Shown: piece after piece, positions 16,888 to 26,086 of the stretch
How positions within the stretch are numbered: the first letter of the stretch is position 1
How the letters are laid out: each line of letters starts with the position of its first letter
Source of the DNA: Brevibacillus brevis
GTDB lineage: Bacteria > Bacillota > Bacilli > Brevibacillales > Brevibacillaceae
Direction of reading: 5' to 3'
DNA: 64,000 nucleotides
NCBI RefSeq assembly: GCF_001039275.2
Contig: NZ_CP030117.1
Span: 365,001 to 429,000 of the forward strand
Translations under genes and position numbers: made by a program
Notes under the pieces: generated by a model
The model's input: only the letters and a program-made list of their open reading frames with translations
Databases searched by the model: none
Told to the model about the DNA's origin: nothing

Positions 16888-17814
16888 ATGAAACAATATT
16901 TGACCTTTACTGAGGAAGTACGCCACGCACTGGAGAACAACCTGCCGGTAGTTGCTCTGGAGACGACGATTATTTCGCACGGTATGCCATATCCGCAAAA
17001 CATTGAAATGGCAAAAGAAGTAGAGCAAATCATTCGCGACAACGGTGCTGTACCAGCTACGATCGGGATCATGGACGGCAAAATCAAAATCGGTTTGACT
17101 GACAGCGAGCTGGAAGAGTTTGCGACGAACAAAAATGTAGCAAAAGTAAGCCGTCGCGACTTCGCTTACATTTTGGCTAGCGGTAAAATCGGTGCGACTA
17201 CAGTAGCCGCTACCATGATCGCAGCTGAGATGGCTGGCATCCACATGTTTGCAACTGGTGGTATCGGCGGGGTACACCGTGAAGGCGAAATCACTTGGGA
17301 CGTGTCTGCTGACCTGACTGAGCTGGCGCAAACTGATGTAGCTGTAGTATGCGCAGGGGCGAAATCGATCCTCGATATCGGCCGCACACTCGAATATTTG
17401 GAAACACAAGGTGTACCAGTTGTGGGCTACCGCACAGATGAATTCCCATCCTTCTTCGCTCGCGAAAGCGGATTTGGCGTAGACATGCGCATCGATACAC
17501 CGGAAGAAGTCGGTAAGATGATGAACACCAAATGGGATTTGGGACTCAAAGGCGGTATGATTATCGCGAACCCAGTACCAGAATCCGATGCACTCAACCA
17601 CCAGGAAATCGAGGCTGTGATCCAAAAAGCACTCGCAGAAGCAAAAGAAAACAACATTGCAGGTAAACAGGTAACGCCATTCATGCTCGATAAAGTGAAA
17701 AAGCTGACAGAAGGCAAGAGCTTGGCAACGAACATCGCGCTGGTGAAACACAATGCTGAAGTAGCTGCGAAAATCGCGGTAGCTTATCAGAAAGAAGCGA
17801 ATCAAGGTAAATAA
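16888..17814 (+). CDS. psuG: Pseudouridine-5'-phosphate glycosidase
   Basis: A 308-residue member of the YeiN/PsuG family, with the [16 protein letters not shown]-terminal block, the [15 protein letters not shown] stretch near residue 110 and the catalytic-site [10 protein letters not shown] loop. It splits pseudouridine 5'-phosphate to uracil and ribose 5-phosphate by breaking the C-C glycosidic bond, so RNA-derived pseudouridine can be reused. It forms a two-gene operon with psuK. No nucleoside transporter is adjacent, so the source may be internal RNA turnover or a general uptake system. Confidence 0.96.
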   Translation: MKQYLTFTEEVRHALENNLPVVALETTIISHGMPYPQNIEMAKEVEQIIRDNGAVPATIGIMDGKIKIGLTDSELEEFATNKNVAKVSRRDFAYILASGKIGATTVAATMIAAEMAGIHMFATGGIGGVHREGEITWDVSADLTELAQTDVAVVCAGAKSILDIGRTLEYLETQGVPVVGYRTDEFPSFFARESGFGVDMRIDTPEEVGKMMNTKWDLGLKGGMIIANPVPESDALNHQEIEAVIQKALAEAKENNIAGKQVTPFMLDKVKKLTEGKSLATNIALVKHNAEVAAKIAVAYQKEANQGK

Positions 17815-17844
17815 GAGAGATTGAACAACTAAATAGTTAAAAAA

Positions 17845-17877
17845 AACGAGCCTCTAGAATTGCTTCTAGGGCTCGTT
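17845..17877. terminator. Bidirectional terminator (psuG / VanZ gene)
   Basis: ACGAGCC-T-CTAGAA / TTCTAG-GGCTCGT stem with one bulged T. A run of eight A on the left gives a strong U-tract for the minus-strand VanZ gene. Confidence 0.9.
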
Positions 17878-17890
17878 TCGTTTATTTTAC

Positions 17891-18802
17891 TCACTCCCAC
17901 CAATGTTGCATTCCACGGATTCCAACATCCCACAGCTTAGCGTTTCCGGAAACGATAATGGTAATTTCGTTTACCTCGTTAAAAGGCATCTCCCTTAAAG
18001 CTTCTGCCCCTTGATAGGATTGTTCGTTTAACGGAGTTATTTCTTGTCCGTCTACGATGATTTTGGCTTCACCCTTAGAGTCTCCATTGTCGGGAATGCC
18101 GAAATAGAAAGAAAGCCAAACATTTTCTTTGTTCCCCAGAATATAGTTGTATGTTTGGGTTGATTCCCCTTCACTGCTATACACGTTCATTTTCGGTTCT
18201 ATTCGCTCACCTGCTACGGTGAAGCTTGGGAGGTTCTCAGTCATAGGTGTAGTTCCTGTCATTTCTTTCATGACCGTTAATGATTGAATAGGGCCTTCTC
18301 TTTTTTTGAGGATTTCAGAGACCACCATGACTCCAAATATAAGGACAACAATAGTTAGAGCCGAAGCCATGAGCTTTTTATAAGAAATGTTTGAAGAAAA
18401 TCCAACTCGATAGGCAATATAGCCAATCGCTGCACCTAATGTATTGGATATCACATCATTTACATCAAAGCTACCAAGATAGGTTAAAGCCTGAATAGTT
18501 TCTAGAACAAGAATCGCTAAGACAAACAAGGATATGAACTTCCCAAATCTTACACGATACAACAGGGGAAATAGTATTCCAAAAGGGATAAAAGCAGCTA
18601 CGTTTCCAAAATCAACAATCCATGAATAATTTAGTTCTGGAAATGTAAGTGGTACTCCTTCTGGAACAAGGATAAAGGTGTATCCTTCTAGACTGGTTAC
18701 ACCGTCGAGCCTGTTAAATGCAAAGAACATAAAAAATAAAATGAAAATCGTATAGCATATGGTGCCAGCTAAAATGATTTTCCGTGATTTCGTTTCCATC
18801 AT
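17891..18802 (-). CDS. VanZ-family membrane protein with extracytoplasmic C-terminal domain
   Basis: A 303-residue protein. Residues 1-165 hold five hydrophobic segments typical of VanZ-like proteins (FGNVAAFIPFGILFPLLYR, VLETIQALT, DVNDVISNTLGAAIGYIAYR). The last 130 residues form a beta-rich domain outside the usual VanZ unit that ends in GNAKLWDVGIRGMQHWWE. VanZ confers low-level teicoplanin resistance by an unknown mechanism, and most homologues are uncharacterised. Two adjacent ATGs follow AAGGAG. It stands alone, and its AT-rich codon use differs slightly from neighbours. Confidence 0.88.
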   Translation of the reverse strand: MMETKSRKIILAGTICYTIFILFFMFFAFNRLDGVTSLEGYTFILVPEGVPLTFPELNYSWIVDFGNVAAFIPFGILFPLLYRVRFGKFISLFVLAILVLETIQALTYLGSFDVNDVISNTLGAAIGYIAYRVGFSSNISYKKLMASALTIVVLIFGVMVVSEILKKREGPIQSLTVMKEMTGTTPMTENLPSFTVAGERIEPKMNVYSSEGESTQTYNYILGNKENVWLSFYFGIPDNGDSKGEAKIIVDGQEITPLNEQSYQGAEALREMPFNEVNEITIIVSGNAKLWDVGIRGMQHWWE

Positions 18803-19009
18803 TTCAATCTCCTTAAAGCCATTGTGTCTGAATGATTTTACTCTGAATGAATACGTAAGTGATTAGCTGTTAGTCACATCCTTCATGTAACGGTGTAAAG
18901 CTGGGGGGTGACATTTGCTTCGCCCGGCACCAAGGATAGAGGACGCCCGACATTTTTCCCTGTGTTTTCAGCACTTGAAGCCCATTTAGAAAAAAATTGA
19001 AAAAAGTAC
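18803..19009. other. Intergenic region with no recognised feature
   Basis: Divergent spacer between the VanZ gene and copA. Besides the VanZ ribosome site at its left edge I see no gene, terminator or clear operator before the copA promoter at 19010. Confidence 0.6.
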
Positions 19010-19102
19010 TTGATATACCCTGAGGGGGTATTGTATAGTAAAGGTGTGATCAGGAAACAACGTAAGGGAAACGATACGATAAAATATACCCCGTAAGGGT
19101 AT
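19010..19102 (+). promoter_or_regulatory. copAZ promoter with two CsoR-type operators
   Basis: -35 TTGATA (19010-19015), 18 bp, -10 TATAGT (19034-19039). Two palindromes with identical geometry, ATACCC-N5-GGGTAT, lie at 19015-19031 (in the promoter spacer) and 19086-19102 (just before the copA ribosome site). This is the form of Cu(I)-sensing CsoR sites. No csoR gene is in the window. Confidence 0.85.
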
Positions 19103-19116
19103 TTGGAGGGATTAGA

Positions 19117-21537
19117 ATGAGTGCCAAAACAGCAGAGGCAACAGTTGCAATCTCAGGGATGACTTGCGCAGCTTGTGCACTGCGCATCGAAAAGGGCTTG
19201 GGTAAAATGGAGGGAGTGGAGACCGCCAACGTCAATCTGGCTTTGGAAAAATCCACAGTCGTCTTCGACCCAACGAAAACGAATATCGACGACATCCGCT
19301 CCAAAATTGAATCGCTCGGCTATGGCGTCGTCACTGACAAGGTGGAGCTAAACATCTCGGGAATGACATGTGCGGCTTGCTCCACACGGATCGAAAAAGG
19401 CTTGAACAAAACCGCTGGGGTTCTGAAGGCAAACGTGAACCTGGCGATGGAAACAGCCACTGTCGAGTACGATTCATCACAGGTAAGTGTGACGGACATT
19501 ATTCAAAAGGTAGAAAAGTTAGGGTATCAGGCGACTCGTAAGGAAGAAGGAAAAGAAGAAGAAAAAGTAGATCGTCGCCAGGAAGAAATCAAACGTCAGA
19601 CCCGCAAGTTCTGGATTTCCGCGATTCTGTCGCTCCCGCTGCTCTGGTCGATGGTGAGCCACTTTTCCTTCACCTCGTTTATCTGGCTGCCTGAAATCTT
19701 GATGAATCCGTGGGTACAGCTCGCATTGGCAACACCAGTACAATTCATCATCGGCGCACAGTTTTACGTCGGAGCTTTCAAAGCCCTTCGCAACAAGAGT
19801 GCCAACATGGATGTGCTGGTTGCTCTCGGTACCTCGGCTGCTTATTTCTACAGCCTGTGGGTCGCGATCAACTCCATCGGTGCTCACGGTGGCCACATGC
19901 TGGAGCTGTACTTTGAGACCAGTGCGGTACTGATCACGTTGATCGTCTTGGGTAAACTGTTTGAGATGAAAGCAAAGGGACGCTCTTCGGAAGCGATCCG
20001 CAAGCTGATGGGCTTGCAAGCAAAAACAGCAGTAGTCGTACGGGATGGCGTCGAAATGACTATTCCTGTAGAAGAAGTGAGACTGGGCGACGTCGTTCAC
20101 GTGAAGCCGGGCGACAAAGTACCTGTCGATGGCATCGTCATGGAAGGACAGTCCGCAGTTGATGAATCAATGCTGACTGGTGAAAGTATTCCAGTGGATA
20201 AAGCCGCAGGCGATACCGTCATCGGCGCCACCTTGAACAAAAACGGCTTCTTGAAGGTTCAAGCAACCAAAGTCGGAAAAGAAACGGCTCTGGCGCAAAT
20301 CATTAAAGTAGTGGAAGAAGCACAAGGAACAAAAGCACCGATTCAGCGCGTAGCTGACAGCATCTCCGGGATTTTTGTCCCAATCGTAGTAGGGATTGCT
20401 ATTCTTACCTTCTTGATTTGGTACTTCTTCGTTATACCTGGCAACTTCGGTGAGGCTTTGGAAAAAGCAATTGCTGTACTCGTAATCGCTTGCCCATGCG
20501 CTCTCGGTTTGGCAACGCCGACTTCGATCATGGCGGGCTCTGGACGCGCAGCTGAGTTGGGCATCCTGTTCAAAGGCGGGGAGCATCTGGAGACGGCTCA
20601 CCATCTGGATACGATCGTCCTCGATAAAACAGGGACTGTAACCAAAGGCGAGCCAGAACTGACAGACGTCATCAACATTGATATCGAAGAGCAAGAGCTG
20701 CTCTCTTTGGTAGGTGCCGCTGAGAAAAATTCCGAGCACCCGTTGGCTCAAGCCATCGTTCGCGGTATTGCGGATAAAGGAATCACCCTGTCCGATACAG
20801 GTTCATTTGAAGCCATTCCTGGTTTCGGTATCCGGGCAACCGTCGCTGGTAAAGAAGTACTCGTCGGTACGCGCCGTTTGCTGGAAAAACACCAAATTTC
20901 GTACCAAGCAGTGTCTGATACCATGCTGGCACTGGAGCGCTCCGGTAAAACGGCGATGCTCGCAGTCGTCGAAGGCAAGCTCGCTGGCTTGATTGCCGTA
21001 GCGGATACGATCAAACCAACCTCCAAGCAAGCTGTTCAGCGCATGAAAGCAATGGGATTGACTGTGATCATGATGACCGGTGACAACCGTCAAACAGCCG
21101 AGGCCATTGCCCGTGAAGCAGGAATCGATCACGTCATCGCAGAAGTCCTGCCTGAAGGCAAAGCCGCAGAAGTGAAAAAACTGCAAGAACAAGGCAAAAA
21201 AGTCGCGATGGTCGGCGATGGTATCAACGATGCGCCTGCACTCGCTACCGCTGACGTCGGGATGGCAATCGGTACAGGTACAGATGTGGCTATGGAAGCA
21301 GCAGATATTACCCTGATGCGCGGCGAACTGACCAGTGTCGCAGACGCCATTGAGATGAGCAAACTCACCATCCGCAACATCAAGCAAAACCTGTTCTGGG
21401 CATTGGCCTACAACACCTTGGGCATCCCGATTGCCGCAATCGGCTTCCTCGCTCCGTGGCTTGCCGGTGCCGCAATGGCCTTCAGCTCGGTCTCCGTTGT
21501 ACTCAACGCACTGAGACTGCAACGAGTGAAGCTGTAA
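19117..21537 (+). CDS. copA: Copper(I)-exporting P1B-type ATPase
   Basis: An 806-residue CopA. Two N-terminal heavy-metal domains each carry GMTCAAC (cysteines 17/20 and 85/88). The core has TGES in the actuator domain, the transmembrane metal site [12 protein letters not shown], the phosphorylation motif [11 protein letters not shown] and the hinge [10 protein letters not shown]. It pumps Cu(I) out of the cytoplasm and is fed by the CopZ chaperone encoded 64 bases downstream. The ATG at 19117 follows GGAGGG, placed right after the second CsoR box. The domain order and length match the B. subtilis enzyme. Confidence 0.97.
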   Translation: MSAKTAEATVAISGMTCAACALRIEKGLGKMEGVETANVNLALEKSTVVFDPTKTNIDDIRSKIESLGYGVVTDKVELNISGMTCAACSTRIEKGLNKTAGVLKANVNLAMETATVEYDSSQVSVTDIIQKVEKLGYQATRKEEGKEEEKVDRRQEEIKRQTRKFWISAILSLPLLWSMVSHFSFTSFIWLPEILMNPWVQLALATPVQFIIGAQFYVGAFKALRNKSANMDVLVALGTSAAYFYSLWVAINSIGAHGGHMLELYFETSAVLITLIVLGKLFEMKAKGRSSEAIRKLMGLQAKTAVVVRDGVEMTIPVEEVRLGDVVHVKPGDKVPVDGIVMEGQSAVDESMLTGESIPVDKAAGDTVIGATLNKNGFLKVQATKVGKETALAQIIKVVEEAQGTKAPIQRVADSISGIFVPIVVGIAILTFLIWYFFVIPGNFGEALEKAIAVLVIACPCALGLATPTSIMAGSGRAAELGILFKGGEHLETAHHLDTIVLDKTGTVTKGEPELTDVINIDIEEQELLSLVGAAEKNSEHPLAQAIVRGIADKGITLSDTGSFEAIPGFGIRATVAGKEVLVGTRRLLEKHQISYQAVSDTMLALERSGKTAMLAVVEGKLAGLIAVADTIKPTSKQAVQRMKAMGLTVIMMTGDNRQTAEAIAREAGIDHVIAEVLPEGKAAEVKKLQEQGKKVAMVGDGINDAPALATADVGMAIGTGTDVAMEAADITLMRGELTSVADAIEMSKLTIRNIKQNLFWALAYNTLGIPIAAIGFLAPWLAGAAMAFSSVSVVLNALRLQRVKL

Positions 21538-21601
21538 CAACAGTAACAAGCGGCTTTGTCCGCCTTACCTATAAAACATAAAATGTAAGGAGAGATTGAT
21601 C

Positions 21602-21802
21602 ATGACAAATATCACATTGAACGTAGAAGGTATGTCTTGCAACAAATGCGTAGCGCGCATCGAGAACACATTGAAAGAACTGGGTGCAGAAGGCAAAGTA
21701 AACCTGGCTGAAAAAAAGGTTGAGGTTTCCTACAACGAGGGTAACTTGACTCTCGATGCAGTAAAAGAAGCAATCGAAGACCAAGGCTACGACGTCGTTT
21801 AA
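21602..21802 (+). CDS. copZ: Copper chaperone CopZ
   Basis: A 66-residue heavy-metal-associated domain protein with the Cu(I) motif MSCNKC near residue 12. It carries Cu(I) to the N-terminal domains of CopA. Other family members have M-x-C-x-x-C with small residues between; here the pair is N-K. The ATG at 21602 with AAGGAG nine bases upstream is preferred to the TTG at 21596. It is the second gene of the CsoR-type operon, closed by a strong terminator. Confidence 0.95.
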   Translation: MTNITLNVEGMSCNKCVARIENTLKELGAEGKVNLAEKKVEVSYNEGNLTLDAVKEAIEDQGYDVV

Positions 21803-21822
21803 GCATCGTGTCTTTGAAAAGC

Positions 21823-21859
21823 AAAGCTCCTGCCTGATTCATTGAGGCAGGGGCTTTTT
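21823..21859 (+). terminator. Terminator of copAZ
   Basis: AAGCTCCTGCCT / AGGCAGGGGCTT arms with a 9-base loop and TTTTT. Confidence 0.92.
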
Positions 21860-21889
21860 GGTGTTGAGATAAAAGTGGCTGTAGTGGAG

Positions 21890-22094
21890 GGGAAGAAGCC
21901 CCATTTCCAGTCTACGCTTCGGCCTACGCCCCGCAAGGGGTTAGACTGTCCGCTCCGAAATGAATGTCGGGAGCGCTTCAAAACTGAAAACGTTACAACG
22001 TTTTTGTATGTGATAAAAGCTGAAAACCCCCGCCATTCATTTCTCCGCTAGGTAGGGCTCCAGAGGCGCTAGGACTGGAAATGTTCTTCTTCCC
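21890..22094. repeat. Nested long palindrome, about 205 bp (copy A)
   Basis: The outer arms are 21890-21912 and 22073-22094 (GGGAAGAAG...ATTTCCAGTC against GACTGGAAAT...CTTCTTCCC). The inner arms are 21957-21971 and 22029-22043 (14 of 15 match). It has no supportable reading frame. As RNA it would be one long interrupted hairpin. Size and design match copies B and D. The span 21860-22499 holds only this and the next element. Confidence 0.75.
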
Positions 22095-22178
22095 AAGCAG
22101 CTTTTTACTTTTTACTACCTTTTGAAAGCAGCATTCAAGCTGTCTTTTAAAAAGCATGTAGAACCCCAACAGCTCGTA

Positions 22179-22382
22179 GAGGAAACAGGAGAAATAAGCG
22201 AAGATCTTTGGACACACCCACCGAGGCGCAGCGAAAAAAAGAGAAACTGCCTTTAGCGTCCACCTCTGAGCCACATCCTGATGGACTACTTTGGACGCGG
22301 TTTCGCTTTTTTTCACGGAGCCGGGCACCCTATGCTCCCGCGCAGGGGTTCCAAGAATCTGAGCGTTTTCTCCTGTTTCCTC
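22179..22382. repeat. Nested long palindrome, about 204 bp (copy B)
   Basis: The outer arms are a perfect 16-base pair at 22179-22194 and 22367-22382 (GAGGAAACAGGAGAAA), extended by imperfect pairing of 22195-22211 with 22351-22366. The inner arms are AGCGTCCA near 22255 against TGGACGC near 22292, extended by the A-rich/T-rich runs at 22233 and 22307. It has no supportable gene. Confidence 0.75.
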
Positions 22383-22499
22383 CCCACCACAACAGCGAGT
22401 ATAAGGCACTAATATCTTGATCGAGTGAGCAACTAACAGCTAATCTAATCCGACTCATAAAGAAAGCCGTCATTCGGTTAAAACCGTGTTAAACAAACG

Positions 22500-22528
22500 T
22501 TCACAATAACTGGAAGCGAGCGTATAAT
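22500..22528 (+). promoter_or_regulatory. Promoter of the opuA riboswitch transcript
   Basis: -35 TTCACA (22500-22505), 17 bp, -10 TATAAT (22523-22528). The start would lie near 22535, just before the riboswitch. Confidence 0.75.
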
Positions 22529-22555
22529 CAAATCACAATCAAGCTACAAAACACA

Positions 22556-22690
22556 TACGGCCTAGTTCCGAGATTCTCGGAAGCGGGGGAACCAATCTTT
22601 TGGGGTTAATCCTGAGTGATCAGGAGGGATGAGAAAATGTCTTCTCTGCCATCCTACCCGTCAGCTAACCTCGTCGGCCAAAGCAGGGAA
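22556..22690 (+). promoter_or_regulatory. c-di-AMP (ydaO/yuaA) riboswitch upstream of opuA
   Basis: The conserved ydaO blocks are present in order: a GC stem, GCGGGGGAACCA, GGGGTTAATCC, AGGGATGAGA, and CATCCTACCCGTCAGCTAAC followed by CTCGTCGGC. This class binds cyclic di-AMP and turns expression off when the nucleotide is abundant. Downstream is a long terminator and then a betaine transporter, a classic target. The sequence is closely similar to the second copy at 27172. Confidence 0.93.
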
Positions 22691-22751
22691 GGTCATGGAT
22701 GGATAAAGTCTAGGCATTTAATGCGCAACAAGGGAATTCCTTGCGGGCGTG

Positions 22752-22823
22752 TGATAGGCCGATGCAGGCTTTTTCTTTGGGACCTTTGTTCTGGAGAAAA
22801 AGGATGGATCGGCCTATTTTTTA
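22752..22823 (+). terminator. Riboswitch-controlled terminator (opuA leader)
   Basis: ATAGGCCGATGCAGGCTTTT pairs with the stretch ending CGGCCTAT at 22815, and a T-run follows. This is the likely expression platform. The rest of the leader to 23086 carries only a weak second hairpin near 23045 and no gene. Confidence 0.85.
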
Positions 22824-23086
22824 TGGAAATACCGATGAGCAGCTTACGCGATACAGACGTGAAGGAAAGGGTGTGGATCGCTGGGAGGCAGTTGGTACGA
22901 CATAAACCGCTGACAATCGAAATCAGGAAGACAGAGTACAGGGAGTCCTGAAAACGGACGCCAGGTATTACGTAAGCCTGCGGATTTTCAACACGAGTAA
23001 AAATCAAGCGTGCCTTGGTTTTGCTGGAGTGTGGAAACTTCGCGGGCTTTTTTCTCATTTACAAAAAACGAAGGATGGGGGATACC

Positions 23087-24313
23087 ATGCCCAAAATGAA
23101 AGTCCATCAACTGACAAAAGTGTTCGGCAAGCAGCCCGAGCTGGCCTTGAAGCTGCTGGCGGAAGGACGTACGAAAGAACAAATTTACAAGCAAACGGGC
23201 CAGTCTATCGGGGTAAATCAGGTCAGCTTTGAAGTCGAGGAAGGTGAAATCTTCGTCATCATGGGCCTGTCCGGCAGCGGCAAATCAACCTTAATCCGAC
23301 TGTGCAATCGACTGATTGACCCAACAAGCGGAAGCATCGAGATCGATGGGGAAGAGATCATGGACATGAAGGCGACAGATTTGCGCGAGGTGCGGAGGAA
23401 GAAGCTCGGAATGGTTTTTCAAAATTTCGCCCTGTTTCCGCAGAGGACGGTACGAGAAAACGTCGAGTTTGGATTAGAGATTCAACAAGTACCACCAGGG
23501 CTCCGGCAAGAAAAAGCACGGGAAGCACTCGCGCTCGTTGGATTAACCGAGTGGGAAAATGCGTACCCGGATCAATTGAGTGGAGGGATGCGCCAGCGGG
23601 TCGGATTGGCACGGGCGTTGGCTAATCATCCCGATATTCTCTTGATGGACGAAGCGTTCAGTGCACTGGACCCGCTCATTCGAAAAGATATGCAGGATGA
23701 GCTGCTGGAGCTTCAGATGACGATGAAAAAGACGATCCTGTTCATTACACACGACTTGCACGAGGCGTTGCGGCTAGGCGATCGGATTGCCTTTATGAAA
23801 GACGGACAGATCATTCAGATCGGCCGCCCGGAAGAAATCATGGCAGACCCAGCGGATGAATTCGTGCGGAAGTTCGTGGAGGATGCCGACCTGTCCAGGG
23901 TGCTCATTGCTGAAAATGTGATGAAACGGGCAGAAGCAATCACCCCTGACAAAGGGGCGCGAGTGGCGCTGCAACTCATGATGGATAACGGCGTTTCCAG
24001 CTTGTACGTCGTGGACAAAAAGCGCACACTGCTCGGCTTGATTACGGCGTATGACGTATCACTTGCGATTGGTACGGGAGATTCGCTGGAGACGATCATG
24101 AAAACCGACCTCCCTACCGTTTCACCTGACGCACGTCTGCACAGTTTGTTCCCGATGATGGCAGACCTTCACGTCCCGATTGCTGTAGTGGGCGAGCAGC
24201 AGCGTTTGTTGGGTGTCATCGTAAAAGGAGCGGTACTAGGCGGGCTGGTAGGCAAAGTCAATGTTCAAGAGCACCAGAGAGCAGAGGTGATGAGTGATGG
24301 ACGCCGTACCTAA
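23087..24313 (+). CDS. opuAA: Glycine betaine ABC transporter ATPase
   Basis: A 408-residue ATPase of the OpuAA/ProV family. Walker A GLSGSGKST is near residue 63, the signature LSGGMRQRVGLARAL near residue 165, and Walker B ILLMDEAFSALDP follows; a tandem CBS pair occupies about 280-395. CBS domains of related OpuA proteins sense ionic strength and, in some bacteria, bind c-di-AMP. With OpuAB and OpuAC it imports osmoprotectants. The ATG at 23087 follows GGGGGAT; longer in-frame extensions lie in the leader. Regulation at the RNA level is by the upstream riboswitch. Confidence 0.95.
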   Translation: MPKMKVHQLTKVFGKQPELALKLLAEGRTKEQIYKQTGQSIGVNQVSFEVEEGEIFVIMGLSGSGKSTLIRLCNRLIDPTSGSIEIDGEEIMDMKATDLREVRRKKLGMVFQNFALFPQRTVRENVEFGLEIQQVPPGLRQEKAREALALVGLTEWENAYPDQLSGGMRQRVGLARALANHPDILLMDEAFSALDPLIRKDMQDELLELQMTMKKTILFITHDLHEALRLGDRIAFMKDGQIIQIGRPEEIMADPADEFVRKFVEDADLSRVLIAENVMKRAEAITPDKGARVALQLMMDNGVSSLYVVDKKRTLLGLITAYDVSLAIGTGDSLETIMKTDLPTVSPDARLHSLFPMMADLHVPIAVVGEQQRLLGVIVKGAVLGGLVGKVNVQEHQRAEVMSDGRRT

Positions 24314-25136
24314 GCTGCCGATTGGCGAATGGATGGAAGGGTTTGTGGAGGTGCTGGGCCAGTACAAAGGGGTATTGTTTGATCCAGTGTCTATCGTCAT
24401 TTCCACGATGGTGACTTACTGTTCCACGGTTTTGGCAGAGATACCCTCGCTGATTCTCATCTTGCTGCTAGGGGCCGCTGCATGGGTTTTTGCAGGGAGA
24501 GCGTCCATGGTCTTTACGGTTATCGGACTTTCTCTCATCCACAACTTGGGGTACTGGGATGAAACGATCGAGACATTGGGACTCGTCCTCACTGCCACCA
24601 TGATTTCGATCGCCATGGGGATTCCGGTGGGCATTCTTTGCGCGAGACATGATACGTTTCGCAAACTGGTCACGCCAGTACTGGATCTGATGCAGACGAT
24701 GCCAGCGTTCGTTTATTTGATTCCTGCGATCTTTTTCTTCGGCTTGGGCGAGGTGCCGGGAGTTATTGCCTCCGTTATTTTTGCTTTGCCGCCAATCGTG
24801 CGTCTCACGAACTTAGGCATACGTCAGGTCCCAGCGGAAATGGAGGAAGCAGCGGACGCCTTTGGTGCAACTGGCTGGCAAAAGCTCGTAAAAGTACAAC
24901 TGCCTTATGCGAAATCGACAATCTTGGCGGGAGTCAATCAATGCATCATGCTCGCCCTGTCGATGGTGGTCATAGCGGCTATGATCGGGGCGAAAGGCTT
25001 GGGCGCAGACGTATATCGCGCGGTATCACAAGTGGATATAGGAAGAGGATTCGAGGCGGGACTATCCATCGTGATCATCGCTATCATCTTGGATCGGCTT
25101 ACTCAACATGCAGGAAAAAAGGAGAGAAATACATGA
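24297..25136 (+). CDS. opuAB: Glycine betaine ABC transporter permease
   Basis: A 279-residue inner-membrane permease of the ProW/OpuAB family. It has an N-terminal hydrophilic tail, about six hydrophobic segments, and the EAA-type loop EEAADAFGATGWQKLVKVQLP near residue 185 split by its conserved glycine. It overlaps the end of opuAA by 17 bases and its own end overlaps opuAC by four (ATGA), so the three are translationally coupled. The ATG at 24297 is preferred to a GTG three bases earlier because AGAGGTGA fits it. Confidence 0.95.
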   Translation: MDAVPKLPIGEWMEGFVEVLGQYKGVLFDPVSIVISTMVTYCSTVLAEIPSLILILLLGAAAWVFAGRASMVFTVIGLSLIHNLGYWDETIETLGLVLTATMISIAMGIPVGILCARHDTFRKLVTPVLDLMQTMPAFVYLIPAIFFFGLGEVPGVIASVIFALPPIVRLTNLGIRQVPAEMEEAADAFGATGWQKLVKVQLPYAKSTILAGVNQCIMLALSMVVIAAMIGAKGLGADVYRAVSQVDIGRGFEAGLSIVIIAIILDRLTQHAGKKERNT

Positions 25137-26068
25137 TGAACAAAATGGTTCCAGCTTTACTGGCAGTGATGATGGGAGCGACAGCTTGGCTCGCAGGCTG
25201 CTCCAGCCAAAACACAAACACACCAATACCGACAGCAACGGTGATCGGTCCGATTCCTTCTGAGACATCGGACAACGCGCTAGGAGAAAAGCTCGACTAC
25301 AAAATCATCGGAATCGACGCAGGAGCAGGCTCGATGGTGAAGACAGAGGAAGTCATGAATCTGTATGGCTTGGATAAATGGCAGCTTGTTGAAGGCTCAG
25401 ACGCAGCGATGACAGCAGCTTTGATCAAGGCATACGAAGCGAAGGAACCGATTATCATTACGGGCTGGACGCCGCATTGGATGTTTAAAAAGATGGATTT
25501 GAAATACTTGGCGGACCCAAAGAACGGCTTTGGCGGAGCGGAACAAATCCATACCATCGTGCGCAAAGGGCTGAAAGAGGATCAGCCTGCTGCCTATCAA
25601 TTCCTGGATAAGTTCTGGTGGGAGCCAGCCGATATGGAGTCAGTCATGGTCCAAATGATGGACGGAAAAGATCCGGAAGTAGCCGCTGCGGAATGGGTAA
25701 AAAACAACGAAGCCAAAGTAGGGAAATGGGTGGAGGGTATTAAACCTGTCCAAAAAGAGAAACTAACTCTCGCTTATGTAGCATGGGATTCTGAGATTGC
25801 CAGCACGCATGTCGTAGAGCATGTGCTGGAGAAGAAGCTGGGGTATGAAGTCGACTTGAGTCAGGTGCAGACAGGACCGATGTGGGCAGGAGTGGCCATA
25901 GGGGATATAGATGGAATGGTGGCGGCTTGGCTGCCGTCTACAGATACGAGCTATTTGAAAAAATTTGGTGGGCAAATCGAGGATTTGGGTCCGAATCTCG
26001 ACGGAACCAAAATCGGACTCGTGGTTCCTTCGTACATGAACATCTCGTCCATTGAGGATCTTCAATAA
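25133..26068 (+). CDS. opuAC: Glycine betaine-binding lipoprotein
   Basis: A 311-residue substrate-binding lipoprotein with lipobox WLAGC near residue 22. The two lobes are in the B. subtilis OpuAC order: the GIDAGAGSM...TGWTPHWMFKK lobe comes first and the LAYVAWDSEIAS...GLVVPSYMN lobe last, which is permuted relative to ProX. The Trp residues expected in the aromatic betaine cage are present (GWTPHW, WWEPAD, AAWLP). An open frame running from 24941 is not the start, as it ignores the AAGGAGAG site and signal peptide. It is the third gene of the osmoprotectant importer. Confidence 0.95.
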   Translation: MMNKMVPALLAVMMGATAWLAGCSSQNTNTPIPTATVIGPIPSETSDNALGEKLDYKIIGIDAGAGSMVKTEEVMNLYGLDKWQLVEGSDAAMTAALIKAYEAKEPIIITGWTPHWMFKKMDLKYLADPKNGFGGAEQIHTIVRKGLKEDQPAAYQFLDKFWWEPADMESVMVQMMDGKDPEVAAAEWVKNNEAKVGKWVEGIKPVQKEKLTLAYVAWDSEIASTHVVEHVLEKKLGYEVDLSQVQTGPMWAGVAIGDIDGMVAAWLPSTDTSYLKKFGGQIEDLGPNLDGTKIGLVVPSYMNISSIEDLQ

Positions 26069-26086
26069 GGAAGGGGAGGCTCTGCT

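Noticed and set aside
16831-17805. Long open frame (324 codons) antisense to psuG
   Set aside because: It mirrors the codon pattern of psuG, has no ribosome site, and its Cys/Phe/Ser-rich product has no domain. A shadow of the sense gene.
21993-22409. Minus-strand open frame of 138 codons between copZ and opuA
   Set aside because: It covers palindromic copies A and B, has no ribosome site and has an irregular composition.
22616-22951. Open frame of 111 codons in the opuA leader
   Set aside because: It lies across the c-di-AMP riboswitch and its terminator, with no conserved protein features.
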